From positions 744,001-808,000 of the forward strand of contig CAVQOH010000001.1 in the NCBI GenBank assembly GCA_963714405.1: a stretch of 64,000 nt of DNA, read 5' to 3'. Origin of the DNA: JAZGGS01 sp963714405. GTDB lineage: Bacteria > Bacteroidota > Ignavibacteria > Ignavibacteriales > Ignavibacteriaceae. Below are positions 35,958 to 44,226 of the stretch, piece after piece (the first letter of the stretch is position 1; each line of letters begins with the position of its first letter). Under the pieces are notes generated by a model. That model made no database searches. It had not been told where the DNA came from and saw only the letters and a list, made by a program, of their open reading frames with translations. Made by a program: the position numbers and the translations under genes.

Positions 35958-35965
35958 CAAATAAG

Positions 35966-36826
35966 ATGAGAATCAGGTCCCTATTAATATTTTTAGTAAT
36001 TTTTAATTCTGCATATAGCCAGGTTAAAGATACGTTGAGTGTTTCTGCAACTGAATTGATGAAACATGAAGAATCTCCTACAAACCAAATAAAATGTCTT
36101 GAAATTCAATCAATTATAGATTCTGCCAAAGTTGAAGGCTCTGTATTAGTTTATGACCTTCAGAAAAAGGTGTATTATTCAAATGATTTCGAATGGGCAA
36201 AAAAAGGGAATCTACCAGCATCAACATTTAAGATTCCCAATTCAATCATAGCTCTTGAAACAGGAATTATAGAAGACGATAGTACTTTAATTAAATGGGA
36301 CGGTACAACCAGAAGTTTCAAAAACTGGAACCAGGATTTAATTTTAAGAGACGCTTTTCATTTTTCTTGTGTTCCCTGTTATCAAGATATAGCTAAAAGA
36401 ATTGGTGAGAAACGAATGAATGAATATCTAAGTAAATTCGATTATGGAAACATGAAGGTTGACTCTAGTAATATTGATGTTTTCTGGTTAGAGGGTGATT
36501 CTAAGATTAATCAATTTCAACAAATCGATTTTTTAATAAAGTTTCATCAATCTAAACTTCCCATCTCTGAAACAACACAAAAAATAATGGGGAGAATGAT
36601 AGTGATTGATGATAGCAAAAATTACCAACTAAGTGGCAAGACGGGTTGGTCTATCAGAAATGGAATCAATAATGGATGGTTTGTAGGTTATATTGAAAAA
36701 GAAAACAACGTTTACTTATTTGCTACAAACATAGAGCCTAGAAAGCATTTTAATATGAAGATGTTTCCAATCGTAAGAAAAAATATAACGATTGATGCTT
36801 TGAAACATTTAAACTTTATTAATTAA
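35966..36826 (+). CDS. Class D (OXA-type) beta-lactamase
   Basis: A 286-residue exported serine beta-lactamase or a close relative that opens the beta-lactam ring. All class D motifs are present: STFK with Ser86 and Lys89, SCV at 134-136, YGN at 160-162, KTG at 225-227, and NNGWFVGYI after it. The ATG at 35966 gives a signal peptide (to about AYSQ); the longer frame begins with a TTG seven codons earlier inside the previous stop region. The first 35 codons are copy 3 of the signal-peptide module shared with the DUF1287 gene, so the leader seems to have been exchanged. Spectrum cannot be inferred. Confidence 0.9.
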   Translation: MRIRSLLIFLVIFNSAYSQVKDTLSVSATELMKHEESPTNQIKCLEIQSIIDSAKVEGSVLVYDLQKKVYYSNDFEWAKKGNLPASTFKIPNSIIALETGIIEDDSTLIKWDGTTRSFKNWNQDLILRDAFHFSCVPCYQDIAKRIGEKRMNEYLSKFDYGNMKVDSSNIDVFWLEGDSKINQFQQIDFLIKFHQSKLPISETTQKIMGRMIVIDDSKNYQLSGKTGWSIRNGINNGWFVGYIEKENNVYLFATNIEPRKHFNMKMFPIVRKNITIDALKHLNFIN

Positions 36827-36827
36827 G

Positions 36828-36884
36828 GGCGCAGGCAAAAAATAAAAGTCCGGAAATGAAAATTCATTCATTCCGTTAGCACAC
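36828..36884 (+). other. attC-like spacer upstream of the DUF1287 gene
   Basis: A hairpin CGGAAATGAA / TTCATTCCG (36851-36874) directly precedes GTTAGCACAC, identical in its TTAGCACAC part to the right edge of the spacer at 32481-32620. Both are then followed within six bases by the ATG of a signal-peptide module. Confidence 0.35.
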
Positions 36885-36889
36885 AAAAA

Positions 36890-37459
36890 ATGAAGATCAG
36901 ATTTCTAGTAATATTATTGTTATCCAACCTGTTATTCAGCCAGGTGAATGACACGTTGAGTGTTGCAGCATTGAAATTAACGAAACAAGAAGTAACTTAT
37001 GATCCAAATTATTATGTAATTGATTACCCAAACGGAGATATTCCTGCAGATAAAGGAGTTTGTACGGATGTAATTATAAGAGCTTACAGGTTGATCGGAA
37101 TCGATCTGCAAAAGGATGTACATGAGGATATGAAAGCTAATTTTGATGATTATCCTGATAATTGGGGATTAACAAAACCAGATAAAAATATTGATCACAG
37201 GAGAGTTCCTAATCTGATGACTCTATTTGAAAGAAAAGGAACAATCAAACCTATTACACAAAACCCTGAAGATTACATTTCAGGAGATATAGTCTGCTGG
37301 AAGCTGGGAAGCGGTGTACCGCACATTGGAATTGTTGTTCACTTAAAATCTGAAGATGGATTAAGAAAATTAATTGTTCATAACATCGGCGCAGGACAAG
37401 TGCTGGAAGATTGCTTATTCGATTTTGAAATAACTGGACACTACAGGTATAAAAATTAA
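36890..37459 (+). CDS. DUF1287 exported protein
   Basis: A 189-residue exported protein of the DUF1287 family (NlpC/P60-like fold, predicted cell-wall hydrolase). Signal peptide MKIRFLVILLLSNLLFSQ, then SVAALKLTKQEVTYDPNYY, PADKGVCTDVIIRAYRLIGI with the candidate catalytic Cys, NIDHRRVPNL, and VPHIGIVVHL with the His. The TLSVAALKLTKQ part belongs naturally to this family, so this gene is the likely source of the module repeated elsewhere in the region. Confidence 0.85.
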   Translation: MKIRFLVILLLSNLLFSQVNDTLSVAALKLTKQEVTYDPNYYVIDYPNGDIPADKGVCTDVIIRAYRLIGIDLQKDVHEDMKANFDDYPDNWGLTKPDKNIDHRRVPNLMTLFERKGTIKPITQNPEDYISGDIVCWKLGSGVPHIGIVVHLKSEDGLRKLIVHNIGAGQVLEDCLFDFEITGHYRYKN

Positions 37460-37484
37460 GCGCGAATTTTAACAAGGATAATAA

Positions 37485-37913
37485 ATGAAACTGATTAATA
37501 TAACCGGAATATTATTCATCATAATAACAAATTGTTCTTTCGGTCAGGAAATACAAGCAAATAAACACCCGATTGATATAAAAGTTGATGAATGTCTTGA
37601 TAAAAAGGAAAACTTCACTACGTTCGGTTCTATAAACTGCATCCAAACAGCCATAGAGGAATGGGATGCTGAACTGAATAAATATTACAAACTCTTGATG
37701 GACAAACTAAGAACAGATGAACAGGAAAAACTCAGAGCTGCACAAAGACAATGGCTCAATTTTAGAGATAAAGAGTTTGAGTTTATTGAGACAATGTATG
37801 CAAATATGGATGGAACAATGTGGATGATTGTAGCAGTTGATAGCCGTAACAATATTGTAAGACAACGAGCGCTTGAACTTATCTCATATTATGATACATT
37901 AACTTTCGAATAG
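37485..37913 (+). CDS. LprI-like (DUF1311) exported protein
   Basis: A 142-residue exported protein. Signal peptide to about residue 20 (NCSFGQ), then the DUF1311 domain with ECLDKKENFTTFGSINCIQ, AELNKYYKLLMDKL, and the signature KLRAAQRQWLNFRDKEFEF. Two cysteines (in ECLD and INCI) are placed for a disulphide. Family members include lysozyme inhibitors, but most are uncharacterised. It follows DUF1287 by 25 bp and may share its transcript. Confidence 0.85.
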   Translation: MKLINITGILFIIITNCSFGQEIQANKHPIDIKVDECLDKKENFTTFGSINCIQTAIEEWDAELNKYYKLLMDKLRTDEQEKLRAAQRQWLNFRDKEFEFIETMYANMDGTMWMIVAVDSRNNIVRQRALELISYYDTLTFE

Positions 37914-37962
37914 TATTTTCAAATACACGTGAAATTTAACATAACTGCAGAGAATGAATAAA

Positions 37963-38676
37963 ATGAAAAAATCAATCATAATATTATTTGCAGGATTATT
38001 AGGTCTGAATACAATGAATGCACAAGAATTCACATTTTTAACTGAAACTGATTTAAATTCAGATAGTATTTCTGAACTTATCAAAGTAGAAACCACTAAT
38101 AATCCAGGCGAATTTAAACTTACCATCGATAATAAAATGGTTCTCGACAAATTCGATGATGGTGATACAGACGGTTTCCAGGTGATAGATATTAAAAAGA
38201 ATGATTCTTATAAAGAAATAGCAGTCCATACAACCGGGTCCAGTGATGATGATGAATATATGATCTACTGGTACGATGGAAAAGATATAATATTTATGGA
38301 TCACTTATCAAGATGGCCAACTTTTAATGGCAATGGAATCGTCTATGTAAATGGCTGGGAAGGATTTTGGTCGAGCAGAGATAAATACTTACTTGATGAT
38401 ACAAATAGAAAATTAGAACTCATTGAACAATTTGCTTATTATGTTGGGGTTACTGTAAAAGTTAAAAACGCGTTTGAAATTTATAAAGAAAAAGAACTCA
38501 TCAATAAAGTGGCATTGTTAAAAGAAGGTTCAGAGATTGAGTTAATTCTATGTGATAAAAGTAATCAGGAATATTTTGATTATAAATATTTAATTAAATC
38601 AAGTTCCGGACTGCTTGGTTGGGCTGATTTTACACAAATTGGGAATAATACAGAAGGCTTACAATTTGCTGATTAG
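37963..38676 (+). CDS. Exported protein of unknown function
   Basis: A 237-residue exported protein; ATG codons at 37954 and 37963 are both possible, and the second gives the cleaner signal peptide (MKKSIIILFAGLLGLNTMNAQ). The first half has calcium-loop-like acidic turns (TDLNSDSIS, DDGDTDGFQ, TGSSDDDEY) as in integrin/FG-GAP or VCBS repeats. The last 90 residues look like an SH3-type domain (VTVKVKNAF to LLGWADFTQI). Family not recognised. Confidence 0.65.
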   Translation: MKKSIIILFAGLLGLNTMNAQEFTFLTETDLNSDSISELIKVETTNNPGEFKLTIDNKMVLDKFDDGDTDGFQVIDIKKNDSYKEIAVHTTGSSDDDEYMIYWYDGKDIIFMDHLSRWPTFNGNGIVYVNGWEGFWSSRDKYLLDDTNRKLELIEQFAYYVGVTVKVKNAFEIYKEKELINKVALLKEGSEIELILCDKSNQEYFDYKYLIKSSSGLLGWADFTQIGNNTEGLQFAD

Positions 38677-38750
38677 AATAAAGAGTTTGCTAAAAATAAA
38701 TATATTAAACTCTCAGCGCTCGAGATGAAAATTTGATCTCAAATAAGAGT

Positions 38751-39419
38751 TTATTCAATTGTTTTATCTACTTCCATTCTTCTTCCCCCCATAAATCGCT
38801 GCTCATAGTAATTATGATCAATTGAAGAAATAGTTACGCCTTTTTTAGAGCTGGCGTGTGCAAATAAATGATCTCCAATATAAATACCTACGTGCCCCGG
38901 CCTTACTCTTCTCCTTGTATTGAAGAAAACCAAATCACCAAATTTGAGATCTTCAACATCAGAAATTTCTTTTCCATTTTGATACTGCAGCCTTGCAGAT
39001 CGTTCTAAATTGATTGACAAAGTATTTTTATATATGGTTTGAGTAAATGCAGAACAATCAATTCCATCTTTTGAATTCCCGCCGTACTTATAAGGAGTGT
39101 TAAGATATTTGATTATTTCCATCAATACTTTTTCTTTAGTTGTACCATAATCACTGCTTAACACATCAGGATTGTTATTCTTATCATACCTTTCAAAAAG
39201 ATCGGAATATGAAATTTCTGGTTCATCTTCCGGAAGATCACTTGGATCTGATAAGTCGAGATTTAAATCTACCATAAGTGTGTCATCATCAAAGCGGTAT
39301 TGTTCTTCTTCATCTGAATTATTACCATAACGGACAGTATTTGTAGAAGAACAGCCGGTAATTGTAAGTATGGTAACTGTCAATAATAATATCAATTTGA
39401 TCAAAAAACTTAAATTCAC
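38751..39419 (-). CDS. NlpC/P60 cysteine peptidase lipoprotein
   Basis: A 222-residue lipoprotein (lipobox ITGC, about residues 20-23) with a C-terminal NlpC/P60 domain that cuts peptidoglycan stem peptides. Catalytic residues: Cys in GIDCSAFTQ (about residue 121), His in RPGHVGIYIG, and the third polar residue in FAHASS. An acidic linker lies at residues 25-75. It starts 2 bp after the sigma-factor stop and is convergent with the gene ending at 38676. Confidence 0.9.
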   Translation of the reverse strand: MNLSFLIKLILLLTVTILTITGCSSTNTVRYGNNSDEEEQYRFDDDTLMVDLNLDLSDPSDLPEDEPEISYSDLFERYDKNNNPDVLSSDYGTTKEKVLMEIIKYLNTPYKYGGNSKDGIDCSAFTQTIYKNTLSINLERSARLQYQNGKEISDVEDLKFGDLVFFNTRRRVRPGHVGIYIGDHLFAHASSKKGVTISSIDHNYYEQRFMGGRRMEVDKTIE

Positions 39420-39421
39420 TT

Positions 39422-40277
39422 TTATCCCAAATATGTTCTAAGATTTTTACTTCTTGAAGCATGCCGTAAACGCCTTATGGCTCTTTCTTTAATTTGCCGG
39501 ACTCTTTCACGGGTAAGATTAAATTTATCACCAATTTCTTCAAGAGTGTATGCATGTATCTTTTTTAAACCCGAAATATAATTTAAGTACTTCAGCTTCT
39601 CTTTCGCTAAGAATTGTTAAAGCACGTTCTATATCTTTTTTCAAAGATTCAGACATAAGTGAATTATCAGGAGATGGCTGCTGATCATTTTGGATTATAT
39701 CCAGCAAATTACTTTCATCACTTTGTGAAAAAGGTGCATCAACAGAAACATGTTTATTTGCTAATTTAAGTGCATCCACAACATCGTTTAATTCCATATC
39801 AAGTTCCGTAGCCAATTCCTTGTTGCTCGGTTCTCTTTCGTATTCCTGTTCAAGATCTCTATAGGCTTTTCCGATTTTATTAAGGGCACCAACCCTGTTG
39901 AGTGGAAGTCTTACAATGCGGGATTGCTCTGCGAGGGCCTGAAGAATAGCCTGCCTGATCCACCAGACAGCATAAGATATGAACTTGAACCCTCTCGTTT
40001 CATCAAATCGTTTTGCAGCTTTAATTAAGCCAAGGTTCCCTTCATTAATTAAATCGCCCAGCGTGAGACCCTGGTTTTGGTACTGTTTTGCAACACTAAC
40101 AACAAACCTGAGATTTGCCTTTGTTAATTTTTCAAGCGCTAAATTATCACCGGATTTTATCATTCTGGCAAGTTGTATCTCTTCTTCAGCAGTTAAAAGC
40201 TCAACTTTACCAATCTCCTGAAAATATTTATCCAGAGACTGATTTTCACGATTTGTAAATTGTTTAACTATTAGCAA
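39422..40277 (-). CDS. rpoD: Primary-type sigma-70 factor (RpoD group), one frameshift
   Basis: Sigma factor of about 284 residues lacking region 1.1, as in Bacteroidota and relatives. Region 1.2 (NRENQSLDKYFQEIGKVELLT), region 2 (DLINEGNLGLIKAAKRFD, FKFISYAVWWIRQAI), region 3 and region 4 are present. The track breaks at about 39550-39565, after LKLYFGFKK; removing one base restores HAYTLEEIGDKFNLTRERVRQIKERAIRRL, the region 4.2 helix-turn-helix, and a stop at 39422. It starts with TTG at 40277 after GAGG. Since this is probably essential, the break is likely an error. Length and region content suit the housekeeping factor, but the genome could hold others. Confidence 0.9.
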
Positions 40278-40292
40278 ATTAATGCCTCAAGT

Positions 40293-40562
40293 TTAAATTG
40301 TCTGATTTATTGTATCAACTATTCCAACAATTGATGCATCCACCGGTGCCAAATCCACCGGAAGAGGAATTACAGCTTCAGAAGCGGTAATATAGTAGAC
40401 TATTTCGCCGGGGCCAGAACCAACTGTATCAACAGCAATAATAGGATCGCCAGTTACTTTCAAATCTGCATTAATTGGTTGAACGAACATCAGCTTAAAA
40501 TTTTTAAGCGATTCGTACTTTTTTGTAGCCCAAATATTTCCTACTACTTTGCCTAAAAACAA
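40293..40562 (-). CDS. EutN/CcmL-type microcompartment vertex protein (copy B)
   Basis: An 89-residue protein of the BMC vertex (Pfam EutN_CcmL) family, whose pentamers cap the corners of bacterial microcompartments. The MFLGKVVGNIWATKK start, the FKLMFVQPIN strand, IAVDTVGSGPGEIVYYITASEA and the C-terminal IVGIVDTI helix are the family pattern. It is paralogous to the next gene upstream (MFLGKVIGTVWSTKK). It ends 15 bp before the sigma-factor start. Confidence 0.88.
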   Translation of the reverse strand: MFLGKVVGNIWATKKYESLKNFKLMFVQPINADLKVTGDPIIAVDTVGSGPGEIVYYITASEAVIPLPVDLAPVDASIVGIVDTINQTI

Positions 40563-40643
40563 TTTATTACAGATTTATTATGAAATTTGATTTAAATAAC
40601 TCATTAAACTGATTGTAATTAATTTTAATCAAAAATTTTCAAA

Positions 40644-40943
40644 TTACAAATCACTTTCGCCTTCCAGAAGTTCTTCAACTGAGACATCCAGTTTATCCAC
40701 AATTGCCATAATAACTGCGTCAACCGGTTTATCTTTTGTAAATGTGGTCATCCTGGATGAACTGCCTGAAGCAACAATTACTATTTCGCCATCACCTGCT
40801 CCCACACTATCCACTGCAACAACAAATCGTTCTTTTTCGTTCAAATCAAGATCAAGTTCCCTCACAAGTAAAAATTTTGCTCCAACAAGTTTTTCATCTT
40901 TTTTAGTTGACCAAACTGTTCCGATTACTTTTCCTAAAAACAC
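40644..40943 (-). CDS. EutN/CcmL-type microcompartment vertex protein (copy A)
   Basis: A 99-residue BMC vertex protein: MFLGKVIGTVWSTKKDEK, then the FLLVREL strand, VVAVDSVGAGDGEIVIVASGSS and MAIVDKLDV. A short acidic tail (ELLEGESDL) is absent from copy B. The two copies lie in tandem, 81 bp apart, and the phosphopentomutase gene lies 124 bp upstream on the same strand. No hexameric shell (BMC-H or BMC-T) gene is in the window, so this is at most a satellite locus. Confidence 0.9.
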   Translation of the reverse strand: MFLGKVIGTVWSTKKDEKLVGAKFLLVRELDLDLNEKERFVVAVDSVGAGDGEIVIVASGSSSRMTTFTKDKPVDAVIMAIVDKLDVSVEELLEGESDL

Positions 40944-41067
40944 TGTTACCTCGTAATCTTTTTGAAAATTCTTATAATAGAATATTTTTTCTTAACTGCT
41001 CTGATTAATATAGTAATTTATTTTTTAGAAAAATTATTTAAATCGGTAGAATAATGCTTAAAAGCAT

Positions 41068-42231
41068 TTACCCGCTAAGGAAACTTTTACCTTCCAGATT
41101 ATTATCAATGTGAAAAAAATCAGCAGCAGTTTTGGCAACATCAGAAAACGTTTTTCTAATACCTAAATTTTTACCTGCTATTTTTTTTTGATAAAACAAC
41201 AACGGGACATATTCTCTGCTATGATCAGTGCTTGGTGTAGTGGGATCATTTCCATGATCTGCGGTAAGTACAACCTTATCTGTTTCATCCAAACTGTTTA
41301 AAAGGTTTGGTAGGAAATCATCAAATTCTTTTAATTTATTTGCAAAACCAATGGGATCATTGCGATGACCATAATTAACATCGAAATCTACCAAATTAGC
41401 AAAAATAAAGCTATTTTTAGCTGTTTTTGAATATTCCAATAATTTATTACAACCCGCTTCGTTCGTTTTTGTTTTGGTGGTTTTTGTAATCCCTTTAAAA
41501 TTAAATAACTCACCTACCTTGCCGATTGCGATTGTTTCAATACCATTTTTTTGAAGTAAATCGAGAATCGTTAGTTCTGGTGGATCAAGAGAATAATCTC
41601 GCCGGTTTGTTGTTCTGTTGAAGTTACCCGGATTTCCAACAAACGGTCTGGCAATAACTCTTCCAACCTGTAACGGAAAGGTTAATACCTTCTCCCTGGT
41701 AATTAAGCAAATACTGTATAACTCTTCAAGGGGAATAATATCTTCGTGAGCAGCAATTTGAAAAACCGAATCAGCTGAAGTATAAATAATTGGATAACCT
41801 GTTTTCAGGTGCACATCACCAAGTTCTTTTATGATCTCTGTGCCGGAAGCAGGTTTATTACCCAAAACTCCTTTGCATCCTGATTCATTAATAAACTTTT
41901 TTACAAGTGCTTCAGGAAAACCATACGGGAAATATGAAAAATCAGTTTTAACAAGTAATCCTGCAAGCTCCCAATGTCCTGTAGTTGAATCTTTTCCAGG
42001 GGAAACTTCAGCGAGTTTGCCATACGATGCTAACGGTTGCGGGACTGGTGAAACACCTTTAATACCAGTAATATTTCCGAGACCCAGTTTTTGCAAATTA
42101 GGCAGTTGTAAACCATTAACAATATTTGCAATATTAACTAAAGTATTACTACCCGAATCATTGTAAGCAGAAGCATCAGGTAGTTCACCAATACCAACTC
42201 CATCAAGGATAATTAAAAAGAAATTGTTCAT
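41068..42231 (-). CDS. deoB: Phosphopentomutase
   Basis: A 387-residue alkaline-phosphatase-superfamily enzyme that interconverts (deoxy)ribose 1-phosphate and 5-phosphate in nucleoside breakdown. Two-manganese site and catalytic Thr are visible: ILDGVGIGELPDA with the first Asp, DSTTGHWE with the Thr that is phosphorylated, and VLTADHGNDPTTPSTDHSREYVPLL with the remaining metal ligands. Length is normal. Its product deoxyribose 5-phosphate is a known feedstock of some microcompartments, which makes the vertex-protein neighbours notable. Confidence 0.95.
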   Translation of the reverse strand: MNNFFLIILDGVGIGELPDASAYNDSGSNTLVNIANIVNGLQLPNLQKLGLGNITGIKGVSPVPQPLASYGKLAEVSPGKDSTTGHWELAGLLVKTDFSYFPYGFPEALVKKFINESGCKGVLGNKPASGTEIIKELGDVHLKTGYPIIYTSADSVFQIAAHEDIIPLEELYSICLITREKVLTFPLQVGRVIARPFVGNPGNFNRTTNRRDYSLDPPELTILDLLQKNGIETIAIGKVGELFNFKGITKTTKTKTNEAGCNKLLEYSKTAKNSFIFANLVDFDVNYGHRNDPIGFANKLKEFDDFLPNLLNSLDETDKVVLTADHGNDPTTPSTDHSREYVPLLFYQKKIAGKNLGIRKTFSDVAKTAADFFHIDNNLEGKSFLSG

Positions 42232-42276
42232 AGAAAAAAAGGATAGAAAAGTTCTGTTACATTTGCAAAATCAATT

Positions 42277-44133
42277 TTAATTTATATTCCGAACAGTGTT
42301 GCCACCTTTTTCAACAGCTTTTTGAAGAGCAAGGTTTGCATTATAAAGCACTTCTTCAACATCAATTTTATTACTTGCGGAGGCTACGCCAATTGAGACT
42401 GTAAATGTTGTTTGTTTGGAAACAACTGCAATTGGCTGCCTGGCAATTTTAACACGCAGCTTTTCTGCCCAGATAAAAACATTTTTTGCGGTTGAGTTGA
42501 AGAAATAAACTGCAAATAACCTTTCCTCTAATCTTCCAAATAAATTAAAAGAGGTCATTTCGTTGGATATAGAATCGGCAATAGTGCCTACAACTCTTGG
42601 TAAAGGATCTCCATCAAATAAAGAATCTTGTTCAAGAAAATCATCAATTTTAATAAGGGCAACAGTTCCTGGAATTTTTAATTGTTCAGCTTTTATAAGA
42701 TCAATGCTTAACCTTTCCTTAAAGGCAGATTCATTTAATGCCCTTGTTTCAATATCAATTGAAGTAACACTTTTTAACAGCCGCCGGGTTGAGTGTGAAT
42801 AAATGATGTATGATAGGAAATTTAAAGAGCTTTTTAAGAATTGCACATCCTGGTTGCTAAATGCATTCTTTTTTAAGCTTTCAAAACAAAGGACTCCATA
42901 ATTTTGTTTGTTATAAACCAACGGTACAGCAAGGAATGATCCATCAAAGCTTGAATCTTCAACTTTTGAAAACCTTACATAATCTACTGAAGAAGTATTA
43001 TCAATCTTAACGGGAATTCCAGTAGAAATAGATTTCCCAACTAGTGTTCCGCTCAAATCAATTTGTAAACTTTCCCCAATATATTTAAGTGAAGTTTTAT
43101 TTATAACCTTTTCAGTTTTAAATAATTTTTCAATTGGATCAAAATAAACATAAACAAAGGCATCCCAGTTTAAGAGTAATCCTAAAGCTTCCGGCAAATC
43201 CGCCAGCATTTTTTCTTCATCTTCAAAATCATTTTCTGGTCCAAGAATTTTAAGTAACCCCTGCAATCTCTGCTGAGAAATTGAATCAGAATGTTTCTCA
43301 TCAAAAATTAGAATAAGCATTGTGATTAACCGAACAAACCTGCCGAGTGCATAAATTGTTTCTATTCCAAAAGCATCCCCAACTTTAGAATCGAGTGCAA
43401 TGATTGCAACAAGGTTATCATTAAAAAACAGTGGAACACCTGCAAAGCTTCTTATTCCTTGCGGTAAATCATAATACCTTATTACATCAGCTTCTGCGGA
43501 TGCGGGTATATCAGTAAGAAGTTCGGGTTCACCTTTTTGTACAATTTTACTTAGAATATCATCTTCTATATCAAATTTTCTTTTGGATAGTTGATTGGAA
43601 TTTGAGACAAATTTATCAACTGCAAGTTTTTCTTTTTTCCTATTATACCAAAAGAAAACAGCAGAATGTGCATTATAAGATTCTGCAACTACGGTAAGCA
43701 TTTTTTCCAACGCAAAAGCAAATTGTTCATCATGACCAACACCGGGAGGAAGTTCCTCCTTAGCTATTTCTTCAAATCTTTCTTTAAGATCGGGTGGTTT
43801 AAGCGTTGTTTTTGAAACTCCATATTCTGGTGCATAGGTTTCATCAGAAATATACTCTACATCTTTTTGCTTTGATACAATCTTAAAACCATCCTGGAAA
43901 TCAGTTGTTGGCTCCGATGTAATATCACCAAAATCTTTTTCCTCTTTATCACCGATTGAGTAACCGCCAGAAAATCTAACAGAATCCCTTAAGAAAATAA
44001 TGAATGCAACATATACAATAATTAAGGCGAGAGTAATCAAACGGATTGTAAGATCATCGGTAATGAAAAGGATGGCAGCCAAAACCGGTACTACTAAAAA
44101 TATAAGTATTCTTTTTCTTTGCCTGCGATCCAT
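42277..44133 (-). CDS. Membrane sensor with GAF domains and a degenerate GGDEF domain
   Basis: A 618-residue protein. Two transmembrane helices (about residues 8-25 and 28-48), a linker, GAF domain 1 (about 150-280, with IRSFAGVPLFFNDNLVAIIALDS), GAF domain 2 (about 300-430, with FLAVPLVYNKQNYGVLCFES) and a C-terminal GGDEF-like domain (about 460-618). The GGDEF site reads RLEERL where active enzymes have GG(D/E)EF, so cyclic-di-GMP synthesis is unlikely. TFTVSIGVASA and the NANLALQKAVEKGGN helix of the fold remain. It probably acts by ligand sensing. It lies between deoB and engB. Confidence 0.82.
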   Translation of the reverse strand: MDRRQRKRILIFLVVPVLAAILFITDDLTIRLITLALIIVYVAFIIFLRDSVRFSGGYSIGDKEEKDFGDITSEPTTDFQDGFKIVSKQKDVEYISDETYAPEYGVSKTTLKPPDLKERFEEIAKEELPPGVGHDEQFAFALEKMLTVVAESYNAHSAVFFWYNRKKEKLAVDKFVSNSNQLSKRKFDIEDDILSKIVQKGEPELLTDIPASAEADVIRYYDLPQGIRSFAGVPLFFNDNLVAIIALDSKVGDAFGIETIYALGRFVRLITMLILIFDEKHSDSISQQRLQGLLKILGPENDFEDEEKMLADLPEALGLLLNWDAFVYVYFDPIEKLFKTEKVINKTSLKYIGESLQIDLSGTLVGKSISTGIPVKIDNTSSVDYVRFSKVEDSSFDGSFLAVPLVYNKQNYGVLCFESLKKNAFSNQDVQFLKSSLNFLSYIIYSHSTRRLLKSVTSIDIETRALNESAFKERLSIDLIKAEQLKIPGTVALIKIDDFLEQDSLFDGDPLPRVVGTIADSISNEMTSFNLFGRLEERLFAVYFFNSTAKNVFIWAEKLRVKIARQPIAVVSKQTTFTVSIGVASASNKIDVEEVLYNANLALQKAVEKGGNTVRNIN

Positions 44134-44226
44134 TCGGTTTAGTTTATTTATTTGATTAGTAATAAATTATTGCTAAATATAAATCTACAAATAAATAATA
44201 ACAAATAGGTTATTAGATTTTTTCTA

